From positions 43,431,270 to 43,495,269 of the forward strand of contig NC_086375.1 of assembly GCF_036588685.1 (NCBI RefSeq): a stretch of 64,000 bases of DNA. Reading direction: 5' to 3'. The notes beneath the pieces were generated by a model that was not told the DNA's origin, searched no databases, and saw nothing but the letters and a program-made list of their open reading frames with translations. Below are positions 1 to 11,649 of this stretch, one piece after another; positions within the stretch are counted from its first letter, which is position 1, and each line of letters begins with the position of its first letter. Source of the DNA: Mytilus trossulus. Taxonomy: Eukaryota; Mollusca; Bivalvia; Mytilida; Mytilidae. The position numbers and the translations under genes are program-made.

Positions 1-267
1 ATGTATTGCTTCTCAAAAAAACGTGCAGCACTTTGAAGTAAGCACTTGAATTCTTTGGCTAGGAGTCAGAATATGTCATAGTGGGGTGATACATTATTTT
101 TTATGGGAATACATCAAAATATTTATAACAATGGTGCATGCCTAATTTCCTTTTATACACCTGCTGACATTTCAGTAATCAAAATTCTATTTTGTACCAT
201 AAAACATAATTTCTAAACTTATATCTTTAAAAAACTGATGAAACTGCATTAGTCTTTTTTTTTACAG

Positions 268-3209
268 GAGATTTGCCAAAAGAATATATGTACAAATGCC
301 CTTGAGAGAAACCAGAAGATCCATGCTGAAACATTTATTGTCTAAACAAGGAAATCCATTGTCAGATTCAGAACTTAATCAAATAGCATGGTAATGTTGA
401 ATTATTAGGAAAAATAATAATATTCTGCATTGAAGAATGTTTTTCTTTCAGTTCTATTTAAATACATTTACTTATTCACTTTTCAGTTCCTTTAAGAAAT
501 TAAACAAATTTAAAACTGGTTTTTTTTTCACAAGAAAGCCTAATAAAGTAAAAAATAAGTTTTTATTAACAAACATTTTTTAAATTTTTTAATGCTTTAC
601 TTTTTAATTTTAATCTGCATTGTCAGATCAACCTATTTAGTTTTTATACAGTGTACATAATTTATTTCAATCTAGTTATTACAGTTATATGAATGATTTT
701 TGCAACATATCAGTATACCATAATTATACCCCACGCAACAAGTTGCGGAGGGTATACTGTTTTTGACCTGTCAGTCCGTCCGTCAGTCTTGTTTCTTGTC
801 ATCGCAACTCCTCTCAAACCACACAATAGAATTTCACGAAACCTTTTCAGATAATAAGGACATACTATGTAGTTGTGCATATCGACAGGAAATTGCGATT
901 CTATTTTTTTCCCAGGAGTTACGCCCCTTTGAACTTATTTACTTTAAAGTACTACTGCAACAATTCCTCATCGCAACTCCTCTCAAACCACACAACAGAA
1001 TTTCACGAAACCTTTTCACATAATAAGGACATACTATGTAGTTGTGCATATCGACGGGAAATTGCGATTCAATTTTTTTTCTAGGAGTTACGCTCCTTTG
1101 AACTTATTTACTACAATGAACTACTGCAACAGTTTTTCATCGCAACTCCTCTCAAACCACACAACAGAATTTCACGAAACCTTTTCGGATAGTAAGGACA
1201 TACTATGTAGTTGTGCATATCGACGGGAAATTGCGATTCATTTTTTTTCTAGGAGTTACGCCCCTTTGAACTTAATTACTACAATGTACTACTGCAACAG
1301 TTTTTCATCGCAACTCCTCTCAAACCACACAACAGAATTTCACGAAACCTTTTCGGATAGTAAGGACATACTATGTAGTTGTGCATAGCGACGGGAAATT
1401 GCAATTCAATTTTTTTTCTAGGAGTTACACCACTTTGAACTTATTTACTACAATGTACTACTGCAACAGTTTTTCATCGCAACTCCTCTCAAACCACACA
1501 ACAGAATTTCACGAATCCTTTTCAGATAATAAGGACATACTATGTAGTTGTGCATAGCGACGGGAAATTGTGATTCAAATTTTTTTCTAGGAGTTACGCC
1601 CCTTTGAACTTATTTGCATCAATGTACTTCTGCAACAGTTTGTCATCTCAACTCCTCTGAAACTACACAACAGAATTTCATGAAATTTTGTAGATAATAA
1701 GGACATACTATTTAGATGTGCAGATTGGCAGGAAATTAATTTTTCTTACACTTATTTAATTTCTCCAATGACAATGTGGGTACGTGGGGTATGTGAGCAT
1801 GCTCACTAAGGTTCTTTAATAACATAGGAAAATAGTGAGCTATTGAAATAAGGCCAATCCTTCAGAATTTTATTTTGATGGGAGAGCCACTTTTCTCCCC
1901 ATAATTAGTTTTAAAGATATCAAATCACTTTTCATTTCAGTTTGACAGAGGGTTATTCAGGCAGTGATTTAAATGCTTTAGCAAAAGATGCAGCTTTAGG
2001 ACCAATCAGGGGTAAGCTTTTTATGAGTGACTTACACAAGTTTAGAAATATAGTGAAATTAAATTGTAACAGAAATATATTCCCTTATATAAATATGTCC
2101 AGTAAATTAGAAAATCTTAAAAATAAATTGCCATGAAGTCTGCAATGAAGGGCTGAATGCCATGCCAAAAATATGTATCTGAGCACTGTCAACTAAGACA
2201 TTGGAAAGTTAGATTTAAAGTATATTCAAACCTTCAAAATAATATATAAATCTCTATTATATAATGAAAATTTGAATCTATTTTCAGATTTATCTGCCAG
2301 TGAAGTCAAAACAGTACAAGCCAGTAATGTAAGTATAGACTAATTAAAGAATTATTAATTCTCCCTTGATTGTCTAGCTATATTTTGAATGAAGAAAATA
2401 TAAATTGTAAAATTTGTGGGCATTATGAAGCAAAACATTTGAACAAATTTCAATTAAAATCAAAGGAAATGATGGATAATAAATTGCTAGAATTGGAATT
2501 TATTTGGTTTAGGCTAATACCACTGAGTTTCAGGATTCATATAATCTGCTTTCAAACTATCAAGTGTATCAACAACTCCTGAAAAATTTAAGACATTTCA
2601 ATAAAAACTCATATAAAATATGTTTAATAATGCCATTGTGTTTCTATTATATTTTTGGATTTAAAATTTTGTGGTTTTATGCAGCAAAACATTTTTTTAA
2701 TTTTTACCATGAACATGTACAATAGGCAGTGACAATAGGGGAGATCCACAATTCTGGTTGACAAGTCTTCAAACATTTGTCAAAATCATATTGAAAAAAA
2801 TATCTAAAATCTTTCCATGGAGATAATAGTGCTGAAAGTGTGTCTCTACTAAACATTTGAAGACTGAAGTAAAATTCTCAAATCTGGAGTTGATGAGTTT
2901 CCTTTTGCAGCCTTACATCTTTTTTTGTGTATTATATGACTGCAAGATTTTATGTCATATTGTGTGAAATCCTTAGTGAAGTCATTTAGTATTAAAAATC
3001 TGAAGAAACAGTCGTACAGTGAAATGAATTTAGTTTAAGTTGAAATTGTATTTGAGTTTCATATAGACTGTACATATTTGTTTTAGGTTAGAGGGATCAG
3101 TGTAGAAGACTTTTTACAATCATTACAAAGAATAAGAAGAAGTGTACCTCAGGGAACGCTACAGAAATATGAAGAGTGGAATAGAGACTATGGAGCTGTC
3201 GCAGTGTGA
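268..3209 (+). CDS. SPAST: Spastin-like AAA ATPase, last four coding exons (5' end outside window)
   Basis: Coding exons are 268-390, 1941-2011, 2288-2328 and 3087-3209, with stop TGA at 3207-3209. All junctions are AG/GT and the phases join without a break. The translation runs from RFAKRIYVQMPLRETRR through CLTEGYSGSDLNALAKDAAL to GPIRDLSASEV, and ends ...EEWNRDYGAVAV. This is the end of the AAA module (sensor-2 and lid helices, with the GYSGSDL and GPIR signatures) followed by the Vps4-type C-terminal helix. The wording is closer to spastin than to katanin, fidgetin or VPS4. Known family role: hexameric ATPase that severs microtubules by pulling on tubulin tails, linked to ER shaping and midbody abscission. 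The Walker motifs and MIT domain must lie upstream of the window. No frameshift or stop is seen. Confidence 0.92.
391..1940 (+). other. Spastin intron carrying a tandem-repeat element
   Basis: This intron separates the first two spastin exons visible here. Apart from the repeat element at 725-1790 it is plain AT-rich sequence with no coding potential that I can support. Confidence 0.8.
725..1790. mobile_element. Non-autonomous element with six-unit 169-bp core tandem array
   Basis: Six units start at about 800, 969, 1138, 1306, 1475 and 1644, giving spacings of 169, 169, 168, 169 and 169. Each begins near CATCGCAACTCCTCTCAAAC and ends with a TTTGAACTTATTTAC-like stretch. The last unit is the most diverged. 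The array is flanked by ATACCCCACG on the left (about 727) and the reverse complement CGTGGGGTAT on the right (about 1775), so a short inverted terminal motif is present. A tandem core of about 160 bp inside a mobile element resembles the Pearl/Helentron-like elements known from bivalves; that assignment is inference. Confidence 0.75.
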
Positions 3210-3735
3210 CAAAACTTATAAAATATAATTTTATAATCATCTTGTCAGTGGCTCTTTTCACAAAATATTATGACTTAATATGATTTAAAGTCAGACTGAA
3301 ATGCTCACAACTTTTTTCTAATAATGTTCAATTAAAATGTTCAGTTCTTCAACATGATTTTTGTTGGTAGTACAATGTCATTTTTAAAATGTTTATTAGA
3401 AATGCTTTTACATACTATGTATGAAGATTTTTCTTGAATAACATACTTAATGTAAGTTTGAAGTATCAAGATTGAAATGATGTAGGCTAATAGGAAATAT
3501 CTAGAGGAACTTGTTTGACCAAACTTTTAAAACATTTGGAAAAAAAATGATTGAGAGATTGAATATTAGACTTTGTAATAGATATCTTGTTTTCAAAGGG
3601 AACAGTATACAGATAGTCACATTCCATTTCAGTCATATAACTTTCATTCATGATTGTACTGTGTAGTTAACTTGTATACTAATTGCATTTAATAACATTT
3701 TAATAAATGTTAAAAAGGTTGCTGTTTGAAATTAT
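3210..3735 (+). terminator. Spastin 3' UTR with candidate poly(A) signal
   Basis: The sequence after the stop codon is AT-rich and non-coding. A canonical AATAAA lies at 3702-3707, about 495 bases after the stop. Further AT-rich candidates exist downstream, so the true cleavage site is uncertain. Confidence 0.45.
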
Positions 3736-6700
3736 CCAATATTTGTTGTAGGAAGCTTTAATTACTGTACAAAATACAAAACTCATTTGTAACAAACATT
3801 TAATGTAAAACCTGTTGTTCATCATTGTAAAAGCATAATATGTAAGCAATACTGTTTGTGAAAATATATACCCATTAAATAGTTATATAGATAAACTTCT
3901 ATATGTATTAACACTTCTTCCACTCTGAAATGCCCGGTACCAATTCATGTTTTTTTCTTCATATTCATAAAAGCATTAAAATTATTTTAAGCTATGCAAT
4001 TTCTTTAATTCTAGTCATTTCATTAATAATGTAGTCATTTCATTAATAATGTTTTGCTTGAATTTTCACATTGAATGCTTATATTTGTATGCACAATCAG
4101 AATTAAGTTATTATTATCCACAAATGTAAACTTTTTAAAGTTATTTACATTTTAATAGCTGTTTGAATTTATGAACTAGTTACAACATATGAAAATGCAT
4201 TTTTTCCTGACCTAGCATCTGTTGTTTACCCTTTTGTTAAGTTATGTATATATTGATTCAAACAAAACCTGTGCCAATAAGTTTGTATATAGTACAATGT
4301 ATCTTACAGTAGGACTTTTGATACAATTGTTTTTTTTTAGTATTTTTAAAGCTAAAACTTTCCAAACTGTTCAAACTGAACACCTCTTTTACAGATGATT
4401 TCGCTTGTATTAAACAGGTGCTTGGTTCAACACATTGCTCAAACATTTTCCTGAAGGTCCTGATCCAAGCATTCAGTTTATTCAAATTTCAAGTCAACAC
4501 AGGATTTAGTTTAGACAGATTTCACAATAATAGATTATCTCCCTTGCCAATCCCATTCCCCGCCGAATAGACCCAAGTTGAAAATCTAGTCATAAAGTTC
4601 TACAATGCTTTTTATGTGTTTGTTTTGTGGATATGTGATACATGTATAACTGTTTGTATAAAAGAACATATGCTATGTCAATCACATTTTGTTTTTACAA
4701 TGAATTACTTGGTTGGATGGATGTATCAACATATTTTGTATCAGATTCACATGGCAGCTCGGTTATGGTTCATGAATAAATTTTGCTTTAATTCATTACC
4801 AGCTGATCAGAGAAGGAATATTGTTTTCCATAAAAGGAGATTAAACTCCTTTCTGTAATATTAGTTTTCAAAAGAAGACTTCCAAATTAAAGTTAGACAT
4901 CAAACAAAAAACATCTCATAAAACATTTATTAAAGTTTTGTAATATATTTATTTTATATGGACTCATACAGTGATCAAATTGGATGATTGCTGTGTTGAT
5001 AGCAACTCAATGTTTATAATAAGAATGACTGTTAAACCTTTCTTGTCCCTAAATTTCACTACAATTTAAGGGGAGATAACTCTTTAAATCAGAAATGTGT
5101 CTGAAAAAGTCTGATTCATTATTGGAGTACAATTTCATATCACTTGAAACAGAATAGAAATAATCTGATCATAAAGAAGCTTAGAACATAAATAAATGTG
5201 TGTGAAAATGACTAACAAAAACAACTGATTTTAAGAGTTATGTCCCCCTAAGTTGACCTCCATAAGTCATGCATGAGTCTGATGAGGTAAACTCGGTTAT
5301 AAATGATAAAAAAAAAATAGTGCTCTGTTCTATAATTGTTTCAATATGTTTTAGATGTTTATTTAGTATACTATGTATACTTATTTAAACATTTTTCTTT
5401 GATTCAAGGTTAAAACATTTTTTTGTGATATCAGTTTTCTATGGGTATCAATATTTGACACCAAAGTTTGCTTAATTTGGCTAATAGAAATTATATATGT
5501 TTGCTTTCTACCTCATAATTTTTGCTCCTGTTAATTCAAAAATTATTGTGATATTTTTTTTGATAATGTGTTAAATGCAACAGGATGAGTATATAAACTG
5601 ACAAAAACAAAAAAAAGTAATAAAACTAATAAAGAACTGTAAAATGTATATGGTCACAATTTTATTAAAGGTTTAAAATTCACAATAGCAAATGCGCACA
5701 TTAAGTTTTGAATTGACAGTGATTGATGTGATTAGTTGTCAGTAATTATAATCATGTTAATATCCATAATGTTCCAGTTTCATTAAAGAACAGATTTTTA
5801 TAACTAAAAACTTACATATATAAAAGAAAATATAGGTAACAGTTAACAGTTTGAATAGGGATGGAATATGCAGTATACCAACTTATGTTTAAAGATACTT
5901 TTTTCTCATTTAGCACTTTTTAGTGGATTTCGCAGCAACATATTTTCAAGATGTTGTAACTTCTGTGTGGTATATATTACAGATGTTGCAAATATGATGG
6001 CACTCCAAATAAGAGATAAAACAAAATATGAAGTCTGAAACAGCAGGGAAAAAAAGATAAGAAAATTGAGGGATGGGTAAAAACTACACGGTACCAGTAT
6101 CAAGTCTTCATTTCATTGAATGTAAAAAAAAAACCAAAAAAAAAAATGGCTCCACAATTTATAAAAATATTGAAAGTCTAATATTTTGAAATTAAAACCT
6201 TAGAAAATAAAATGTTTTTTAAGCAGGAGCTTTTGAAAAGAACACTCTTTAAATTGACCATTTTACCAATTAGTTTAGACTGATTCACTGTGTTGTTTTG
6301 TGATTTTTTTTTCTCCAAAAAGGACTTTTAAAAAAAATTAAGGCAGCACTTTATAATTATCATGCATCCAAAGTGCTTTTCTAAAATTACGTAATAAAGC
6401 CTTTCAAAAGGACCAAAATACCAAAAAGTTGAATACACAAACTGAAATGATTTAGATTTTATAAAACCTGAAATATACTGAATACGACTTGCAAAATATG
6501 TGTAGCTTTTTGTAACTGTGTGTGTAAAATATTGTTGATATGTTAGTGCAAAAATGGATTTATTAACCCACATATGAATGTTTTGTATTAATCTTCTTAC
6601 CTGTATTTTTTGTATGAAGTTTGTTTTATTTAAATTTAAGATACACAATTACAGTGACAAAATACAATGGCATTTTATTATTGTAGCAAAGATATTAATT

Positions 6701-9700
6701 TTTTGGTTAAAATCATGTATTAAATATGAAAACATACCATACTTTAAAAATATATTAACCTTATGTTAAACATTTTTAATAGTTTCAATAGTGTCATTAG
6801 TTTTTATAGTGTCAAGAGTAAGTGGTTCTATATACAAATATGATACAGTCAAGATCAGGAAAAAATTGTAATCATGTGTTAATTTTTTGGGCTGTATTAC
6901 TGAATCACACAAATAGAAAAGAATGGATACCAACAATAATACTACTTTATTGTTTATTTACATTATCATAGTTTCATTCATCTTTGGTGTTGCATAATCA
7001 GATGTTTATTCAATAAGTTATGTTTTATATTAATAAATAAGTTCTAAAATGCTTTAAATGTTGTTTTCTTTAAATGGGAGATTTACATATCAATGTTAGG
7101 TCTGGACCTGCATCTCTGAATGTAGCTGATTGGGGTTGCATGTATAATTGAGCATAACTGATCATTTTCTTCCATTAAAGTCAAGAAAACTTTAATGAGA
7201 ATTTGCCTTGTACAATGAGTGTTTCAAACCATCAATCAGCAAACAGAAATTGGCTGCATGGGAGATGTAAAATTGCATACTTGCTACAACCAGAAACATA
7301 TAATACATATATGTATTATATGTATCTGCAACAATTCCTTATCAAGCTGCAGACCATATATTAAATTATTCCCTTTCTAAGAAGCTAAATATAACTTTGA
7401 CGTCCGTTTCCTACTCAAGGTCTTTCAGTCGGACAGATGGATTAAGTCGAGGAGTTATTAGATCTGCTTCCATCTTGGGCAACAGGTGAAAATAAATGGA
7501 GTTATAATACATGAGGCAAAGACTTTTCAAGAAGCTATAAAGATGGGAAATTAAATAAGAAATGTTTACAATAATATTTAAGAGCAGACTAGCAAAGCTG
7601 ATAGTATAACTGTAGGTCTCTCTTTATACAAACAGTTAGTTGACAGTCATAATTTAACAACTGTGTGATTGATATCAGACAGGTGTCAAGGAAGGGTGAA
7701 TGTTTGATGTAAAGAAGGCAATCTTGCAACTGTGTTCAAATATACCTGTAATGTTGATATGATATGAATATATACCTTGATCTGTACTAGATCAACTGAA
7801 TTAGAAAATTTTTAACAGCAGCTCCAAAAGGTAGTCAGCTGACGGACATGTTATTCCTCCTGGACAGATTATTCTAATCTGAGCTGACCTAGCCTGTCTT
7901 TACTCTTACTCTACATGGTACAAGCTAAGTAAAAAAGTAAAAATATAAATTAAAAATTCTTACATTGATTCAGCCTATGACCAAGTTTAGGAACTCCTGC
8001 ATTTAATGGCATGTAATATAAGCTATCACAAAACCTCCAAGGCATTTCACAGTTGTATAAATGTGTATTTTGAACTAAAGGCCATGTGAACTTTTGCTAT
8101 CACTTAGTCTTGTTCATTGTTCAATCATGGTAAACTTTTAGAAAATCTTCTTCATCTGAATCTACTGAGCATATTACAAAAGTTTACCTGAATGTTCATT
8201 AGAGTATCTAGTATAAAATATTATCCTGGGATTTAATCAATCAACAACTTTTAAAAATATTGATTGATTGATGTTTGCTTAACGTCCATTGTCGAACATT
8301 TTATGCATAGTCAAGACCATATATTACTATTTATACAACACAAAAACTGTTCCTTTGTCTTTTGTGTGTTTTTGCAGTACATGTATACTTTGTTTTTTGG
8401 GTAAAGGTTGTATAAAATGCAATCAAGTCCCTATAGTACTGACTTGATATTTTTAAAAATCTTCCAAAGTTTATCACTTCCTTTCATAGTTTAAACAAAA
8501 TAAACTGTGAAGCCATCATTCTTTTCAATCCTATCAAGCCAATTTATTGATTATATAAGGAATCAATGAGGCATGACTGGAAGTGGAAACCCTCTACGGC
8601 AATCAGTGCCCCAACCTGTATGAGAATTTTTGGATCCACCACTGAAAAATAATTATGATGTATAGTATCTTTAAATACATATATGTAATGCAAATATGAT
8701 CAGCAAGTAAATAAATATGTATGATTACTTACAGCTCTTTTTATATTGCTAGCGAGAGAAAGATTTGTTTGTCTTGCTTGATTTGTCTATATCAATGTTT
8801 GTTTAAGCAATGTAATTAAAATTGACTTCTAAAAACAAGGCAGCTCTAAACTAATGATACATATTTAAATTTGATTGGACATGGATTAGATTTGAAGAAG
8901 AAGAAAAAAGCAGAATGAGTATATACTGAAAAAAAAAGGCAGGGTGACAATTTATGAAAAAAAGTCAGGTTAAACTAATCAGGGGCGTATAACTAACTAA
9001 TATATGTCCTTGAACTAATATATAAAACGGCCGGACCAAAAAGAGTGAAAAATAAAAAGGTAGGACAAAATTTTTCATCCTAGCCCCCGTCACCATAAAA
9101 ATCAAATAGCTACATAATTTATTTATTTTTTAATCAAGAAACAAAAACAGATAGTGAAAAAATGTAAAGATGTTAAGCACAAATAGGTCTACAAATTTTA
9201 AACTCATATTGCTGAAATTATTAACTGATTTATTATATGAGTTATTTCCCCTGATTGGTGATTTTTATCAGTTTTTAGCTATTTTGACCCACAGGCCAAG
9301 TTTGAGTTTCTGTCTTGGCCTGTAATGTCCATTTTTATTAAAAAAAAAAACTTTTATCTTGAAAATTTTCATTGATGGACAGATATTTATAAATATCATA
9401 AGATATTGTCCATAACGGTTGAAGAAAAATATCCGGAAAATTTACGGTTCACGTACGAGTAGGAAGAGAACTTTATATTTTGACTGGTTTACCGTATTTA
9501 TTAATAACTAATTTGGTTTAGGAAATTAACACAGGAACAGATTCAACTGCAAAAGAAACTGACAGCAAACTTGGACTTTACCCCTTTACTTTTATCTAAA
9601 TGCACGGAATAAGGCACATAACGAGAAAAATACTGAATTGTACGTAGAAAATACATTCGGACCAAGTAGGGAGAAAAAGAAATAACTTCAACAATGTAAA

Positions 9701-10028
9701 ACTTGGACAAAACACAAGATATATTACAGGTTCTGCAAAATAAATTTATCTTGACGTCAGAAGTTCAGTGCAGTATATACTGTTTACTGTTTAACCTTCA
9801 TCATAAATAATGGACAAAAATGGCTATATTTACAACTCAATAAATACTTTAAGTACAGACTTACCTGTGCAGTAACTAGTTTGAAAAGTTTTAATGTCCA
9901 CTACTAGATACAAATGAAATGCATTTACTTTAGTGTTTCAAAAATGTTCAACTTTCAGAAAATTAAAATCTTTTTTGATTGTCATTTTTTTTCGTTCCTG
10001 TAGAAGGTGTAAAAATAAACAAAGTTTG
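3736..10028. other. Spacer between spastin and ECH1, no gene recognised
   Basis: About 6.3 kb of AT-rich DNA. It holds a 21-bp tandem duplication at about 4010-4050 and a degenerate relative (about 9800-10028) of the inverted-repeat element that follows at 10029. Some stretches around 7395-7484 and 9400-9600 are richer in CpG and could hold untranslated first exons of ECH1, but nothing decides this. No open frame of convincing composition was found on either strand. Confidence 0.6.
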
Positions 10029-10662
10029 TTAAGGTTCATGTGGACCTGAGACTACTATAACACACATGTTATAGTAGTCTCAGTGTGGACCCTATGGCTA
10101 AAATGGCCATATTTTCTCCTCAAAATTTTCTCTGAGTACAGGCAAACCTGTGCATCTGGAAAATTTTTAAGGCATAGCATGCCCTAGATAAATAGAATTC
10201 AAATGCATTGTATGATTAAGAAAATTCATAACTTAACTGGATTTTGCCGTACACTTTTTTCGTCTCTGCAGAAGATGATAAAATTAACAAACAGTTGAGT
10301 TTACCTTGATATGGTCCACTCAGGTATACAGTTAAAATAACCAATTATTGTCAGGTATCTATTGTCCATCTAATGTCCATGTCTATTAAAAATGCTCACT
10401 TCAATTTTTACCTGTGGGGAAGTTCTCAAACCTGTTTCCCAACTTAGTTTATTTTGGCACCTTCTGGAGGAATGAAAAAAAGTGCACTTCAAAATCCTTG
10501 TAAGTTTTTATTTTTCTAAAACATAAAACATATTCAAAATTCATTTATCTAGGGCATGCTATGTCTGAAATTTTGTACAGATGCGCAGGTTTGTCTGTAC
10601 TCAGAGTAAATTTTGAGGTGAAAATACAGCCATTTTAGCCATAGGGTCCACATGAACCTTAA
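10029..10662. mobile_element. Long inverted-repeat MITE with TTAA ends
   Basis: TTAAGGTTCATGTGGACC begins at 10029 and its reverse complement ends at 10662. The arms can be followed inward for more than 150 bases on each side (GGCTAAAATGGC, GAGTACAG..AAACCTG, ATAGCATGCCCTAGATAAAT), with point differences and small indels. TTAA at both ends (10029-10032, 10659-10662) is the piggyBac-type target. No transposase frame is present, so it is non-autonomous. The left arm is interrupted at 10047-10083 by a separate small insertion. Confidence 0.8.
10047..10083. repeat. 37-bp palindromic micro-insertion with 8-bp direct repeats
   Basis: TGTGGACC occurs at 10039-10046 and again at 10084-10091. Between them lies TGAGACTACTATAAC, a six-base loop, and the perfect inverse of the 15-base arm. 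The opposite arm of the host element (ending at 10662) has only one copy of the 8-mer and no insert, so this is an insertion with target duplication into one arm. Confidence 0.75.
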
Positions 10663-11649
10663 GCCTAACTCTTTGAGATGCTCCCTCCCAGGTAGGGCAA
10701 CACTTAAACTATTTTGGTTTCCCAAACCCTACCCAAACATGGCCAAAGGTAGAGACAGTGTGTAGGTAGGCATTTACTTCTTCTTCTTTTTTTTCGGCAA
10801 AGAGAATTGAAGTGTCAGATGTTTTGTAAGTTGTCCTGCCTATCTGATTAAAAAAAAATTAATCCACATCAGGACAATAAAAGATTTTGAGTCATGTGAG
10901 TAGGCAGCTATTTTCAGGGTGTTAGTGCAAACAAACATATACCGGTACATGTATTCTTTTTTATGGCCTAGCTGCAGAATCGTAGCTCTTAGGTCCTTAT
11001 GTTATTTTTTGACTACTTTCACAGTATTAATATTTCATCTTATAATGTTACATGTGTAGTACCAAGTATCCCATTAATCAAAATTACACAGAGAACAATC
11101 AGTGTCTTTCTAAACATTTTTTTCTTCTTCAAGGAACAGAAATTCATTGATCTCCAAACAATCGATCATTAGAGAGATTTCTAAAAAATGGAAGGTTCAT
11201 GTATCAAACTGGTTTGTTTAGAGTTGACATTAATAAACTTACATGTTATTGTAAGTATATGTAAGTTTTGAATTCCAGATCAGAGAAAGCTCTACTTTTA
11301 CTAGTGTTTATAACTCTATCATCATACCAGAAAATGACAATATCTAAATTAAGTTTACCCTGAACACAGTTACAAATGTTAAGTGATACAATTTTAAAGA
11401 CAAAATGTATACTATAAAAATATAAATTTGTACTTCATGTAAATTGCATATAGACTAGAAGTAAATGGCACTAGCCACTTCAAAGTTGTAATTTCCAGAA
11501 CTTGCACAAAAGTGTCAGAGCTAGAATCCTGAATACATGATAAATTGATATTTGGAATATTTAATTGCTTGAATTTTAAGTTTGGCATTACATTTAATAT
11601 GTGTACAGGGATCTAACATATATCAACATGATTTTTTTGTTATTGACAG

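Noticed and set aside
763-1388. Overlapping plus-strand frames with repeated peptide
   Set aside because: They are translations of the 169-bp tandem array; similar peptides recur only because the units repeat.
4616-4858. Plus-strand frame ending NSLPADQRRNIVFHKRR
   Set aside because: The short tail resembles the end of some retroelement proteins, but the rest has no motif and no supporting structure.
7395-7484. CpG-richer block ending CAACAG|GTGAAA as a first ECH1 exon
   Set aside because: The donor is plausible and phase-compatible, but the joined frame has a stop and no ATG, so it could only be untranslated; not supported further.
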